This document shows, in pieces, positions 12,738-25,908 of a DNA stretch of 32,500 bases (the stretch's first letter is position 1; every line of letters starts with the position of its first letter). The notes below the pieces were generated by a model. That model was not told where the DNA came from. It was given only the letters and a program-made list of their open reading frames with translations, and searched no databases. This stretch comes from Balamuthia mandrillaris. Taxonomy: Eukaryota; Discosea; Longamoebia; Balamuthiidae. The translations under genes and the position numbers were made by a program. The stretch is from positions 1 through 32,500 of the forward strand of contig JAVKOQ010000448.1 in the NCBI GenBank assembly GCA_031835245.1, written 5' to 3'.

Positions 12738-14300
12738 TTAGTCCTCTCTTCTGTCCTCACCATCATCGTCATGACGAGGAGGCTGTTGCTCGCTACCGCT
12801 GTCCGCCCTTTCTCGGCGGGATCCTTCCTCCTCATAGCGATCGTCCCCTCTTCTTCCATAGCCACGATCTCTATCGCCATATCTATCGCCGCCATAGCCA
12901 CGATCCCTATCTCCACCGTAGCCTCCTCCGCGGCGTCCTTCGCCGCTACCATACCTATCTCCTCCCCTATCACCATAGCCTCCTCCGCGGCGTCCTTCAC
13001 CGCCACCATACCTATCTCCTCTGTCGCCATAACGGTCCCTATCACCATATCTATCGCCGCCATATCCTCCCCTCCTGCCGCCATAGCCGCTATCTCTATC
13101 TCGATCTCTATCGCCGTATCTATCTCCTCTATCTCCTCTGTCGCCATAACCTCCTCGGCGAGGTTCGTATCTGTCTCCTCCCCGCTCTCCGCCGCGTTCG
13201 AATCTCTTTGGAGGAACGCCTCTCGGCAGGGATCTCCAGTTGCTTTCCGTCCTCTCTGTGCTGAAACGAGCGGCTCGCTCCGAGCGATCTCCACCTTCCT
13301 CTTCTTCGCCGCGCGGTGGTCTACCGGCAGCACCACGGCCGCGGTCGCCTCTCTCCGACGCCTCTCTCTCGGAGAGATGGAGGGCATCCACGCCCTCACT
13401 CAGCTCCTCCGCTGTGGGGGCTGCTCCTCCTCCGCTGCTGGCGCTGTCCGTGCCGCTGGGAGTGGTGCCGCTGGGAGTGGTGCCACCAGAGAGAACAGCC
13501 GCAGCAGCGGCGCCTTTCTTCTCTAGCACCTCCTCCACGTCGGGGATACCCTTCTCTTGGATGACCTGCTCGCGTGGCTTGGCTCCACCAAAGGGATCAA
13601 AGGAGGCCTTCTTCTTTTGTGGCCTTGGCGCCTCCTCTTCTCTTCGTGGAGAGGGTTCTCTTCTTCCGGCGGAAGGAGCACGATCGCTCTCCTCTCCCAA
13701 CGCAGGAAAGTCCTCCGAGGGAGGGGCCGCGTCCTCTCGGCGCTCTTCTCTGTCTCTGTCGCCATAGCGGTCGCCACCTCGATAACCACGTCCTCCGCCA
13801 CCGTACCTGTCACCACCTCCTCGTTCATAGCGATCACCGCCACCATACCTGTCACTACCTCCTCTTTCGTAGCGATCACCGCCACCATACCTGTCACCAC
13901 CTCCTCTCTCATAGCGATCACCGCCTCCTCTTTCATAGCGATCACCTCCTCTGCTGCCATAGCGGTCCCTGTCTCCGTATCTGTCCCCTCCTCGTTCATA
14001 GCGATCACCGCCACCATATCTGTCACCACCTCCTCTTTCGTAGCGATCTCCTCCTCCCCTTTCATAACGATCACCACCTCCTCGCTCGTAGCGATCTCCT
14101 CCTCCCCTTTCATAGCGATCTCCTCCTCTATCGCCATAACGATCGCCTCCTCCACGGTGGTACTCCTCTCCAAACTCTTCCTCTTCGTCGCGACGAGGGC
14201 CAGAGGGAAGCGCGTCACTGGTGACAGCAGGTCCACCAACGTCAGAGGCCAAGAACTCGCCCAAGTTCAGCGTGGTACCCTTCACTTTCTTCTTGCTCAT
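12738..14300 (-). CDS. eIF4B-like translation factor, RGG/DRYG-repeat rich, single exon
   Basis: Probable eIF4B-type protein that binds RNA and stimulates eIF4A helicase during ribosome recruitment. It is a single 520-codon exon on the minus strand. I start at 14300 ([20 protein letters not shown]) because this resembles the KKKxKG-xxxLxxFL opening of eIF4B; an in-frame upstream extension is Lys/His-rich and leader-like. Order: opening motif (residues 1-~20); a block of tandem [14 protein letters not shown] repeats (about 45-180); [18 protein letters not shown] near residue 235, the strongest match (plant and fungal eIF4B carry FGxAKPREEVLxxKG); an acidic/Ser-rich linker; [16 protein letters not shown]; then a second Gly/Arg/Asp/Tyr block to the stop. 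No RRM is visible, as in plant eIF4B. An alternative is a generic RGG RNA-binding protein. It converges with the START gene (270 bp between stops). Confidence 0.68.
   Translation of the reverse strand: MSKKKVKGTTLNLGEFLASDVGGPAVTSDALPSGPRRDEEEEFGEEYHRGGGDRYGDRGGDRYERGGGDRYERGGGDRYERGGGDRYERGGGDRYGGGDRYERGGDRYGDRDRYGSRGGDRYERGGGDRYERGGGDRYGGGDRYERGGSDRYGGGDRYERGGGDRYGGGGRGYRGGDRYGDRDREERREDAAPPSEDFPALGEESDRAPSAGRREPSPRREEEAPRPQKKKASFDPFGGAKPREQVIQEKGIPDVEEVLEKKGAAAAAVLSGGTTPSGTTPSGTDSASSGGGAAPTAEELSEGVDALHLSEREASERGDRGRGAAGRPPRGEEEEGGDRSERAARFSTERTESNWRSLPRGVPPKRFERGGERGGDRYEPRRGGYGDRGDRGDRYGDRDRDRDSGYGGRRGGYGGDRYGDRDRYGDRGDRYGGGEGRRGGGYGDRGGDRYGSGEGRRGGGYGGDRDRGYGGDRYGDRDRGYGRRGDDRYEEEGSRRERADSGSEQQPPRHDDDGEDRRED
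13760..14160. repeat. Coding tandem repeats (DRYxRGGG units) in the eIF4B-like gene
   Basis: Tandem units of about 24-27 nt encode [14 protein letters not shown] repeats on the minus strand. Units vary by synonymous changes, so the repeat is old enough to have diverged at third positions. A looser Gly/Tyr/Arg/Asp block encoded by the same codons lies at about 12840-13200. Confidence 0.85.
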
Positions 14301-14615
14301 GGTTGATTGTTTTTTTTTGTGTTTGTGTGTGTGTTTCAACTTTTTTTGCTTTTAAAAGCGGGTTTTACGGAAGGAAGTGATTTTGCAGTGAAGGCAAACG
14401 ATTAATAACCAAAAAAAAAAAGACACCACAAGAGAAAACGCGTTCCTTTTTTTCTTTCTTCCTTCTTCGCAAACCAAAATAAAAATAAAGAAAAAGAAAG
14501 AAGAAAAGAGGAAAGCACGAGGGGTCACGAAAAATTTTGTCCACCTTAATTTCCATTAATCAACTCCTCAAGCAATTACTTGTTGTCGACATAAAAGGAG
14601 AAATGTATGAACTCC
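14301..14615. other. Intergenic spacer between Utp21 3' end and eIF4B-like promoter
   Basis: A 315-bp spacer rich in A/T and A runs. It should hold the 3'UTR of Utp21 and the promoter and leader of the eIF4B-like gene, which are in tandem on the minus strand. No gene or clear signal seen. Confidence 0.5.
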
Positions 14616-17600
14616 TCAGGCATGGAGATCTTGGAAGAATTTGATGAGACAAATGTTGTTGTGGAAGAGGTGCTGCAGCCTCGTCCAACCCTCCTTCTCT
14701 TTGTTCTTCAGCGCTTGCACCTTGCCCGCCAGCTCCTTGTTTTGGATCAACACATCGGCGTAGATCTGTTCAGAACAAAAAAAAGTGGGTTCAGTGAGTT
14801 ACTTTGCAGATGGAGGAAAAGAAAGAACTAAACAACAGAGAGAGTAAAAACGAGAAAAGAGAAATGAGGAAAAGAAGGAGAAGAGCAAAACCTTGAGAAA
14901 TAGGTTGAGATAGGCTTGGCTGATGCCAAAGTCGGTGTTGCTGTCCAACTGATGACAGAAAAAGTCGAGCATAAGGTGAAGGTCGGATACATCCTCTTCA
15001 AAGCCTAACGATCGGAGCTCCACGTCCACTGCAGATGGGGACATGCCCTTCAAATGTTCCATTGCTTCCACATCTTTATTTTAAGTTAGAAGAAGAGCGA
15101 GAGCAAAGATTCCATCATAGCAACGAAAGAGGGAAAGATTAGTACATTGTTTTTTCTCTAAGAGCACAACAAGCTTGGGCCGGGGACGAATGGAGCTAAA
15201 TGAAACGATCTTGGAGGAGGCGTCTTCGTCTTCCTCTCCCTCCTCATCCTCCTTTCTGGCCGCAACAAACTTGGGCTCCAAGCCAGGCAGCGTTGTGAGG
15301 AAGAAAGGAGCTGCCTCTGGTTTTTTGGGCGGCTCGATGGGCTTGTTTCGTTTCTGTTTTTTGGAGGAAAAGATGCCGTTATCAGTTCCCAAATAAGCAT
15401 CCACAAATAAAAAAACAAAAGAAACGTACTTTGATAATGTCCAAGTTAGTGATGGTTTCCCACCGGTGCCGCGGCAAAGTGGACAGCGTTACAATGTCGT
15501 TGGAAAGAGGTGTTTCAGGAGGCGGTGCAAGTCCAGCAGGCAAAGGAATAGAAGGTGTCGTGGACGACTTGGAGGAAGAGTCGTTTGTAGTGGGGCTAAT
15601 GCTGTTTTCATCTTTTTCCTTTTCTTTTCCATCTCCTTCCTCTTCTTCATCTTCTTCCGTTTTGACATCGACCAACAGCATGCCGTCCGACTTGGCATCC
15701 AGTTCCTCGGAGGGAGGCACCAGCACCTTTGGAAGTTTGAGCAAAGGCGGTGTTTCTGGTACTGGCTGCAAAAACACGCGACTGAAGTGCATTTGGTTTG
15801 CCCTTTTTATTTCAAACAATATTAGCACCACAAAGATGTTTAAAAGAATGAAGTATATGTTTGCGAAGAAACAGACAGAAGAAAAGGAAGCATACCACAT
15901 AAATATGGCTCTGCTGTTAACGTGAGTAGTGGCAAGAAAGTCACCAGTGGGAGAGAATGAGAGGGAGGTGACCGCCTTTTCCACACGGAACCAATCTACC
16001 TTCATACCACTCGGCAAATCCCACACGCACACCGTACAATCCAACGAGCTCGTTACAAGCCATCGCGCATCTGGACTAAACGCCTTTTTGAAGAATATGT
16101 TGGTTAAGGAAACAGCGACAAAGAAAATGCGACAGAACTAAAGAAACCAACGTACCATGTCAGTGATTTGATTGGAGTGTCCCTCAAAGCGTCTGACTAG
16201 ACGACGTGTGTCCACGTCGAAAATCCTGATGACAAGGTCATCAGAAGCTGTTGCCAGCAAAGAGCTTTCCTTGTGCAGCATTATGCGTGTAATAGGAGAC
16301 CCTACTGTCAACGTATCCAGCAAAGTTTCTGCTATAAAGTCCCAGAACTAAGAGCAACACGTAAGACAATCTTCTTCTCTACCTCTTTTCTTCCTCTGTC
16401 TCTGCCTTCAAATCAAGCATGAAGATAACGAAAAGTAACATACCTTAAGTGTTCCATCCAAACTAGCGCTTATGAGCAACTTATTCAGAAAGTCTACAGC
16501 AAGACCCTGAATGGCTGCTGAATGCCCTGTAAACGAGAAAAACACACACGAAAAAATGCAGATGATAAGTAAAGTCACTTATAATTGCGCTATCCACAAA
16601 GGATTGTACCGATAAATGAACCGCGATGACGCCCTGACTGCAAGTTGAACTTGTGAATAGGGCCGCCAACAGTGCCCGCTATGCCAAAGTTTCCACATGT
16701 GCTTATCGCCACACTCTGTTTAAACAGAAAGATTGAGAAGAAAAGGATAAAGGATGAGAAAAAGTAAACACTTCACCTTAATGGGCATATGTTCACCGTA
16801 TTTGATGTGGAGGGCATGTTTTCCGATGGCACGATGCTCCAAGTTCCACGTTTGAGTGTGTGAACTGCCTTCGTGACAACTTATGACGTTGTCCCATTCT
16901 CTTTCTTTTACGGATGCTGTTATGTTGTTTAAACCCAAAAAATAAATAAATTAGTTTCGTTCTCCTTCTGTAATAATAGTGATAATAACAAAAACGCACA
17001 TGCAGCAAAGTCAACAATTGGACGAAGTTTCAAGCTCTCTTCAGACACACGCATTCTCTTTGCTTTTTTTTGAATGTGGCCTTGCGAGAACTCTTGGCTG
17101 CGTGCATCTTGCACCGTACAGAAGAAGCGGAGGGAGCGGTCCACGCCACAGGAGAGCAAATAATAGCCACTATCGCCGTAGAATCTTACTTTGGTTGGAG
17201 GAGATTTGTGGCCGCTTCTCTCTCGCAACAGCCTTGGCTCTGCGTACGGCTGATCGAACAACCACATCTGTTGATGACCGATAGAATGAGAACTTGGGAA
17301 AAGAAAGAAAGAGGAAAGGAAGAATAACCTTGATAGAGTTATCAATACCAGACGTAAGCAAAATCGGCTCATCGGGGAAGAAAGCAATGCGCAGGATGGG
17401 TCCAGAATGTACTTTCTTCACAATGGTGATCAACTTCTTTTTTTCCAAGTCCCAAAGGGCCACGCGACCAGAGGTCATGGCGGAGGCAAGGATCGGGTGG
17501 CCATCTTTGCGGAAGGAAAGGGACGTAACCTTGCCTCCTTCCTGGGAGAAGGTGACCAGAGTACGATCGAAGCGAAGGTTGTGGAGGAGGATGCGACCAT

Positions 17601-18580
17601 CAGCAAGGCCGATGGCCACCACATCCACGGCGGGAGACTGCTCCAAACAGGTCACCGGGGAGCCCCACCCAGCAAAGCTGTAGATCAAGGTCCTGGTCTT
17701 GATGTTCCACAGTTGAAGAGAGCCTTCCTCGCTGCCCAGCAACACTTTGTTGAGGTAAGTGTCCGGATGGAGGAGAGCGGTGGTGTGAAAGCTGTCTCCG
17801 AGGTTAATCTCTTCTGTTGATTCTTGTTGCGCTTGCAGTTTTGCCTTGTTCTTTGGCTTCTTGTTATTGTTGTTGTCTTGGTCCTGAGAAGAAGGAAGGA
17901 AAGTGAAAGGGCGGAGGGGTTGTTTGGCAGTGCCCGACTTGGAGAGAGAGGACAGGTCCCAGAGCTTTAGGCGGCCATCCCCACCTACTGAGATGAGATG
18001 ATCTCCGAATACCGACAACATTTGCACATTCTCTGTGTGAGCACTCCATTTGCTTTGCTGTTAACGAAAGACGAGGGTGAACAAAAAATTGTAGAATGAA
18101 GGAAGAAGCAAGAATGGTGAAGAGGAGAGGGAGCAAGAATGGAGAGAGGAAGAGAGGGAGAGGAAGAAGCAAAAAAAAGAAGAGCAAGGGCAAGAAGAAC
18201 GAACCAAAGCCCCACGCTTCCAGACATATATGAAATTTCCAGCAGCGGTTATGGTGAACAGCTTGTACATGACCATGGCACGAATCCTGCTTTCATGGGC
18301 GGCACCGACGAACAACAAGTTCAACTTCTTGCACTTGTGTGTGTTGAAAGCGGAGAAAAGTTTTTTGTCAGCCCACCAAAAAATACCGGTTTCAAAAAAA
18401 TAAAAATAAAATAAGAATAACAAAACAGTCGCTACTTACGTTGTAGGTCTGGAAGGATTTGCCGATGCTAACAGTGACAAACGTTTCCGTGCCAAAGTGT
18501 TGCAGGGTGAAGGGGATCCGGTCGCTCACCAAACCCAGCGCGCGGTACCCTTTGAATACCTGACTGCCTTGCGACAACAT
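14616..18580 (-). CDS. UTP21: Utp21/WDR36, UTP-B subunit of the SSU processome, 13 exons
   Basis: Nucleolar WD40 protein of the UTP-B complex, needed for 18S rRNA processing. Minus-strand exons: 18580-18440, 18333-18205, 18057-17329, 17267-17000, 16916-16777, 16715-16610, 16526-16444, 16347-16156, 16083-15896, 15781-15430, 15353-15146, 15073-14892, 14765-14616; 2868 nt, so 955 aa (yeast 939, human ~900-950), and all phases close. N-terminus FKGYRALGLVSDRIPF and TETFVTVSIGKSFQTYN match the family. Tandem WD40 repeats follow (LISVGGDGRLKLWDL, ILASAMTSGRVALWDLE, LLTSGIDNSIKMWLFD, LISASLDGTLKFWDF, LVTSSLDCTVCVWDLPSG, FSPTGDFLATTHVN), forming two propellers. Then comes a Glu/Ser-rich acidic linker (exon 10) and the Utp21 C-terminal helical domain: GMSPSAVDVELRSLGF, FGISQAYLNLFLK, then W-x-x-L-x-x-LF ending ICLIKFFQDLHA. 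The least certain joint is exon 9 to 10 (TG|T). It shares a 295-bp divergent promoter with the DEG15 gene. Confidence 0.95.
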
Positions 18581-18875
18581 TTTTTTTTTTGCGCAAAAGA
18601 AGAAGAAGAAATAACTTTTGTCACTTCAACGGAGGAGCTTCTCTCTCTTTCTTCTCCGCTTGCTTCTGCTTTCTTTCTTTCTTCTCAGGTATGTAAATTA
18701 TGCACATTCTTTGCATGCCATAAATTCATTTGGATTCCGGCATGTTAGCAACAAGTTTTCCATACCAAACATTCCAAAACAAAAACAAAATGGCGAAGGA
18801 ATGGATTCGAACTGGCGTCACGGATGACGTCATAATGGAGAGACGGAAGGAAGAGCAGAAGAAGACTAGAAAGCA
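18581..18875. promoter_or_regulatory. Bidirectional promoter Utp21 / DEG15 with TGACGTCA palindrome
   Basis: A 295-bp gap between two divergent start codons. It contains TGACGTCA at 18825-18832, a perfect CRE/ATF-type bZIP palindrome 43 bp before the DEG15 ATG, and CCAAACATTCCA at 18765-18776. T/C runs flank the Utp21 start. Motif identity is direct; function is inferred. Confidence 0.5.
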
Positions 18876-20168
18876 ATGGCGATGAAGGGCACGGCGAGGG
18901 GGGCGGAGGAAGGCCCCGTGGAGGCAGTGAAGCAATTCCTTCCGAGGGTGGTCATGATCCGGGTGCGTGGTAGGGACTCTTTGGAACAAAAGATCAGAGG
19001 CAGACCATTTTTCCATACGGAGTTACGCTTGCCATCCCCTTTTCTTGTTCAGCTCCTTTGTTATTCCTTTTCTTTGTGCTGACAGTAAAGTGCAGTTGTG
19101 GAGTAACGACGCTTAGCGCTTCTGGCATTCTTGTGGATAGTGAACTGGGTCTCATCCTGACCACTGCTACCCTGTTTCTACCATTTGCTTCCCATGTATC
19201 TCCTCTCTCTCTCTCTCTCTCTCGTTCTCTCTCATTCCCTGCTTCTGCTCAGCTCTCTGACTCGCTCACTAATGCTCGTGTAATGTCAGCTGGCAAGGAA
19301 CGTGGTTCTAGGCAAGCATACGACAGTGGAAGTGCTACTCCACAAGCAAAACCAAAACCACGAAATGAGCGAAGAACAAGAAGAAGCAATCGGGGTCCAA
19401 GAGTGGCAATCTGCAGAACTGTTAGGGGTACACCGGATAGCAGAGGTCTGCGAGGCCGCTCAAAGACTGATGGCAGGATACTCTGGTTGGGAGCTGGGAT
19501 GGAACGGAGTCGTGGCTGCCGCTCCCACCCTGCCACCACCGCCACCATCCTTCATTGGCGGCTCCACCGCTGTGGAGAAAGGAAGAACTAGCAACCTTCA
19601 AGCGAAAGGAGGCAAAGGAGATGGAGGAGCAGAAGGAGAACTCCATTACGAAGCGAAAGTACCTCCGCCGTGGGCGGACGCTGGAAATCTGGGCAGCATA
19701 GCTCTCATTCAATTATCTTCACATCAGCGTTCTTGTTCTCCTTCACCCACATCATCAATTGCGGCAGCTACTGCTTCCCACCATCATCACCCAGACCTAC
19801 CAAATGGTTGGATCTCTGCCAAGGCGTTGTCTCGTGGAGAGAGCATGATGACGATAGGTTCGCCTTATGGTCTTCTCTCCCCTAACGCCTTTCTGAACTG
19901 CGTCTCTGCCGGCGCTCTCAGCAACAAAGTTACTTGCACAGATGTTACTGGTGGCCTGGTTGTGCCTCTCTTGCTGACGGACACCCGTTGCTTGCCTGGC
20001 ATGGAGGGTGGTGCTGTTATAGATCCATGTGGGCAGTGGGTCGGGGTATGTATAACTCACTCTCTCTCTTTCTCTCTCTCTCTCTCTGTTATCAAATGTA
20101 AGTTTTTATTTATCACTTCGTTTCCATTTTACAATCAGATGTTGACACCGCCGTTATAATATCCTCGT

Positions 20169-20204
<36 letters not shown>

Positions 20205-21268
20205 TTTATCCTTAACTGCCTCTTCACTCGTAGAGATGGTTCTCCTGTAGAACTAAACATCATCCTCACAGCGGATGTTCTTCTGCCCATTGTACATTGT
20301 TATTTTTCTCCGAGCTTTCTTCGCACAAAAGGAACTTCCTCCGTTACCAACAGCCTTCCTCCAGAGAACGTAAGCCATGACGTTGCATCATATGCCCTTC
20401 CTCGTCCCACCTCCACCAACTATACAGGAAACGACAGAACCACAAACAGCAATCACAACACACTTCAACCATCGCAACGCAAAAAAGTGCTCCCGGTAGC
20501 CATTCGAAGAGCACATTGGTCATTGGTGTTGGTCACTGTTGGAAACACTTGGGCCTCTGGCATCATCATTTCCAACAATGGCTACGTTCTTACCAATGCG
20601 CATGTCATCAGACCTTATCTTAATATTTCTCACCCGACTGAAGGTCTCCTATCAATCTTTTCTGACGTTTTCAGTCTTTCTTTGTTTTCAATGATTTCAC
20701 TTAGAATACTGATTCTCTTTTTTCTTTCTCCTTTCTTCTTTTTGCTTAAGGTTCCTCTGAACAACAGGTTTCCCCGCAGCTTCGTGCTGGAGCGCAGCTG
20801 CGAGTTCGAGTGGATTTTCCTCTGCTCTCCTCTTCCTCTGCCTCTTCTAGCTTTCCCTTTTATCCTGCCGATGTTGTGTTTGTCTCCCCAACGGCCAATC
20901 CCGACATCGCTCTGCTAAAGTTGTCCCTGCCGGATGACATTGCCTCTCTTCCTGCAGTAGCGCTTTGCAAAACCGCTCCAAAAGAAGGTCAGAAGGCCTT
21001 TATTCTCGGTCATGCCATTTTTGGACCCAGCACAGGTACGTTTTCTTTCGTTCCTGTTCCTTGCTTTTGTACTGTCGTTTCGCATAACAACAGCAACAAA
21101 AAATAAAAACAAAAAACAAAAAAAAAAAAGAATTACGCGCCAGCTGTACAAAGGGCATTGTATCCAAGGTAGTATGCGTGAAGCAAAGACCGGTCCTCAT
21201 TCAAACCAGCGCTGCTGTGCATAGCGGAAATTCTGGTGGCATGTTACTTGACATGTGCGTTTTTCTGT

Positions 21269-21309
<41 letters not shown>

Positions 21310-21783
21310 ATCATGACAAGTTTTAATCGCAACCGTATGTTACAGAAAGGGTAAGTTGGTGGGAGTGGTCACCTGCAACATGAAGCAACGAACCGATGAC
21401 ACAACCATTACTATACCGCGGCTCAACTTTAGCATTCCCATCCCTGAATTACTTCCTCTCTTTCGATATGTCCAAAGTTCTGACAAAGGTTCGCTCTGTT
21501 CTCAATTTCATTCCTTTTTCTCGTCTCATCTTCGTTCATCGCTGACAAACAAAAAACAGACAAATGGAAGACACTGATAAGCGAATTCAACAAGAAGCGA
21601 GAAGCAGATGAAGAAATAGAAACGGATCGCCTGTGGGGACTCTCTGAGCGTCCTCTGGACCCCGCCCAACCCTTTGGCATCTCCAAAGGAGGTTCCAAGT
21701 TCTTGCAATTCATGAACCAGCTCAACACTCCTCATTCTTCTTCTCCCACAACAGAAGATGATCAAGTCAGAGCGAAGCTGTAA
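18876..21783 (+). CDS. TYSND1: TYSND1/DEG15-type peroxisomal processing protease, 9 exons, PTS1 AKL
   Basis: Trypsin-fold serine protease that in animals (TYSND1) and plants (DEG15) processes peroxisomal matrix enzymes, removing PTS2 leaders. Exons: 18876-18969, 19086-19195, 19290-20049, 20139-20166 (28 nt), 20234-20643, 20751-21035, 21131-21254, 21346-21488, 21560-21783; 2178 nt, so 725 aa, the plant DEG15 range. N-terminal half: ASGILVDSELGLILTTATLF, then a Pro/Gln-rich insert and PNAFLNCVSAGALSNK with LLTDTRCLPGMEGGAV. The C-terminal protease has the triad His454 (VLTNAHV), Asp519 (NPDIALLKL) and Ser597 (HSGNSGGMLLD). The protein ends VRAKL; AKL fits the PTS1 consensus, so it should be a matrix enzyme. 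Exon 1's donor (18970) and the 28-nt exon are my least certain choices, though phases close with them. It converges on ferrochelatase with only 55 bp between stop codons. Confidence 0.92.
19203..19223. repeat. (CT)n in DEG15 intron 2
   Basis: About ten CT units on the sense strand just after the donor at 19196. Confidence 0.85.
20059..20202. repeat. Two (CT)n tracts flanking the 28-nt exon of DEG15
   Basis: CT runs at 20059-20088 and 20171-20202 lie in the introns either side of the microexon 20139-20166, both pyrimidine on the sense strand. Confidence 0.85.
21270..21302. repeat. (CT)n in DEG15 intron 7
   Basis: About 16 CT units on the sense strand between exons 7 and 8. Confidence 0.9.
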
Positions 21784-21838
21784 AAAAAAAAGGATTGTAT
21801 AAACGTTCGTCTTTAAAACTTTTTTCTTGTTGGCTAAG

Positions 21839-23588
<1,750 letters not shown>

Positions 23589-24059
23589 CTCTTGTGTGTT
23601 GAATGAGACCCTCTGCAACAAAAAATAATAATAACAAAAAAGAAGGCTAACGTTACTTCCACGTCATGCAAAGGAGGTGGTGGAAACCCTCGCACACGCT
23701 GTGTTTCCTGAGAGATGAATGATGGATAACAAAACACAGCGTGGTCCTAAACGGTGGAAATTTAAAAAACAAAAAAAAAAAAACAACCTGCCCACTGAGA
23801 CGGATCGAAGAAGAACCCCAAAGAGGTCTTTCCTCTTTGTTATCTTCCTTTTTTTGTGTTTGCTTCTGGTGACATTCCAAAAAATTGCTATCATTCCAGG
23901 AATTCTTAAGACTCCAAACATTCCACATAAATGTATCTCGACCCTTGTTTGATTTGTGTAGACCAAACACAGCACTGTTGGTGCACACGAGCTGCACGTC
24001 TCCCGTTAACCCTCCTTGGACTGGTGAGCCCTCTGACGTGGGGCTGGCCATTCACCTCA
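23589..24059 (-). promoter_or_regulatory. Upstream region of ferrochelatase
   Basis: Probable promoter and leader of the ferrochelatase gene. It holds CCACGTCA at 23659-23666 (TGACGTGG on the gene's strand), TGACGTGG on the plus strand at 24034-24041, and CCAAACATTCCA at 23914-23925, which also occurs before DEG15. A minus-strand open stretch starting at 24051 is not similar to anything I know. The last host-like sequence lies here. Confidence 0.45.
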
Positions 24060-25020
24060 CAAGCAGCAACTTGGGTAGCATAATGAGCTTGCTTTGCTTC
24101 ACGCTTTCCCGTCTTGGTATCCTTCTTTTCTTGCTGGCATCTCAGCAGTAGGTTTGAATGTGTTAACTTATCTCAAAAGCTTTAAAAGCAGGCATTATCA
24201 GAAGCCTGAGCAGCCCTTCCTTTTCATGTTTTTATTCTTTTTCACACAAGTCTTTACTGAGTTACAATTTAATTCCATTAGTTCTAATTGAGGTATAACA
24301 AAAGCTAAAGAAAGATATAAAGAAGGAATAGAAGACAGAAAAGAAGGAGAAAATGTTAGTAGAGTAAATAGGTATATGGAGAAAGTGTATATATTGTAGT
24401 CTGTAACTGTAAAGATAAACATGAAGATAAGGCTAGTATAAAAGAAATTGGTGTCATAGTCCTTATGATGGTTTTATCACAACCTGGCCTTGGGTCGTGC
24501 CAATCCCTCTCTCTCACACAACACTCACAAAGGAGAGATAAGATTGGAGTGGTTCTTGGTTTGCTCTTATTAGAAAGACCTGTTCTTTTCTCTTCTTGTG
24601 TGTTTCTTCTTTTTCCTCTTCCTTGGTGTGAGAATCTTCTTCTTCTAACTGTATCTCCTGTCATCCTAGGTTTTTGTGTACTGTATAAAAAAAGATTAAA
24701 GAGAAACAAACCAAAACATGCATTTGTAGACAGCTGATTGGTGCCAGAGGGAGGTGAGGCTGGTGAAGAGGATGGTGATGAAGGTAGTGATAATGCTGAA
24801 GTCGATTGCTGAGACATAATGTCTTTGCTTGGCTAAAGTTGAGTACTGCAGGCTGGTGGAGTTTACACTGATGACCAGGATGCTGCTGGGCACTTGCAGC
24901 AGGTATACTTGCTGGAGGACGAAGAATGTCCTGATAATGAGGAAGATGAGGAGGACCTGGTGTAGCCATTGTGGTGTTGGCCAGTGTTGGCCTAGCTAGG
25001 CTTTTGAGTGCTGTCTTTCA
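24060..25020. other. AT-richer spacer at the host/retroelement border
   Basis: I see no supported gene. Codon-like structure is absent, and short open stretches on both strands have no family features. From about 24660 to 24970 a minus-strand Pro/His/Gln-rich stretch could be the far end of the decayed gag fossil to the right, but I cannot show it. Confidence 0.4.
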
Positions 25021-25908
25021 TCAGCTTTTTATGTTTACATTTGGCTGCTGAGTGTTCAAATGTAAGATGAAGAGGGCAGCTGGTGCTAAAGGGAGCCTTG
25101 TGTATGTAGAGATTAGCTTCAATGCTAAGGGCTATCTACATGGCTTCATTATACTTCTCTGCATTCCACAAGAGCAGTACATTGCTGACTGATTCCAGGA
25201 GACAAAGGTTAATGCAGCATTTTAGCATAGCTATCTTTTAGGCTTCAAATGACTACTCAACCATCTGTTGAAGGATGTTGTCAATCCTCTTAATAACTTG
25301 GTTCCTTGGGTCAGTGTGTTAGCATGAAAAAGTCACCATGGAGACAGGTTTGAAGTTCTGCACTGCCAAAGTGGGTGGCGTAGACATCTCTGGCATGATA
25401 TCATGGCAAGTGAGGTATAATGATGTTGTTTTACACCCAGCTGGAAGCAATCTTAGACCCTTGTGTGTACTTTGCTAGGACTATGTTCCACAGGTTGGAA
25501 TGCAGGTTGACAATTTGAAGGTTGTTCTCTAGTTGCTGAAGAAAGAGTTCCAGGTCGCCATAACATTCAGGGTAGTGAGTAGACTAGTCGGAATCTTGGA
25601 GGAAAATGAAGGAGAGTCTAGAGAGGTATATCATGCTGAAGGGGAGAATAATGGGTGCCCTGTAAATGACAGATCAGTTGCATGGTAAGGAGTGTTTGCT
25701 ACATGGGCTGGACTGTTGAAGAAGAGGATCTCTTCATCTTCTTTGACCTTCTCAGGCTTGGTGTGTTGTTATTGTTGGGCTATGACCACTTAGTTGAGCT
25801 CAATGCACTTGAGGCGATCTGGAATCTTGTTCACAATGCAGGTTAGGGTGTTCAACTGATTGTCTGTATGTGGAATGGAGTTTGCAAGAGTTGTCTTGTA
25901 GTGCTCAA
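25021..25908 (-). mobile_element. Decayed gag-like fossil of an LTR retroelement (minus strand)
   Basis: Minus-strand sequence with short coding-like patches of a retroelement gag. A zinc-knuckle-like spacing (C-x2-H-x4-H-x4-C) lies at 25078-25037, and patches upstream of it have the Leu/Gln-rich look of a Ty3/Gypsy capsid region. It is heavily broken (many breaks) and clearly older than the neighbour at 25.9-31.0 kb. It abuts the left terminal repeat of that element. No terminal repeats of its own were found. Family assignment to Ty3/Gypsy is tentative. Confidence 0.5.

Noticed and set aside
12681-14306. Long plus-strand open frames opposite the eIF4B-like gene
   Set aside because: Ser/Ile/Thr and His/Leu repeats are antisense shadows of the [14 protein letters not shown] repeats.
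18790-18860. A TTCGAAT-containing stretch resembling a tRNA T-arm on the minus strand
   Set aside because: The T-stem and acceptor stem do not pair, so it is not a tRNA.
23653-24051. A 132-codon minus-strand open frame upstream of ferrochelatase
   Set aside because: No family similarity, runs into A/T-rich sequence, and no phased splice into ferrochelatase could be built.
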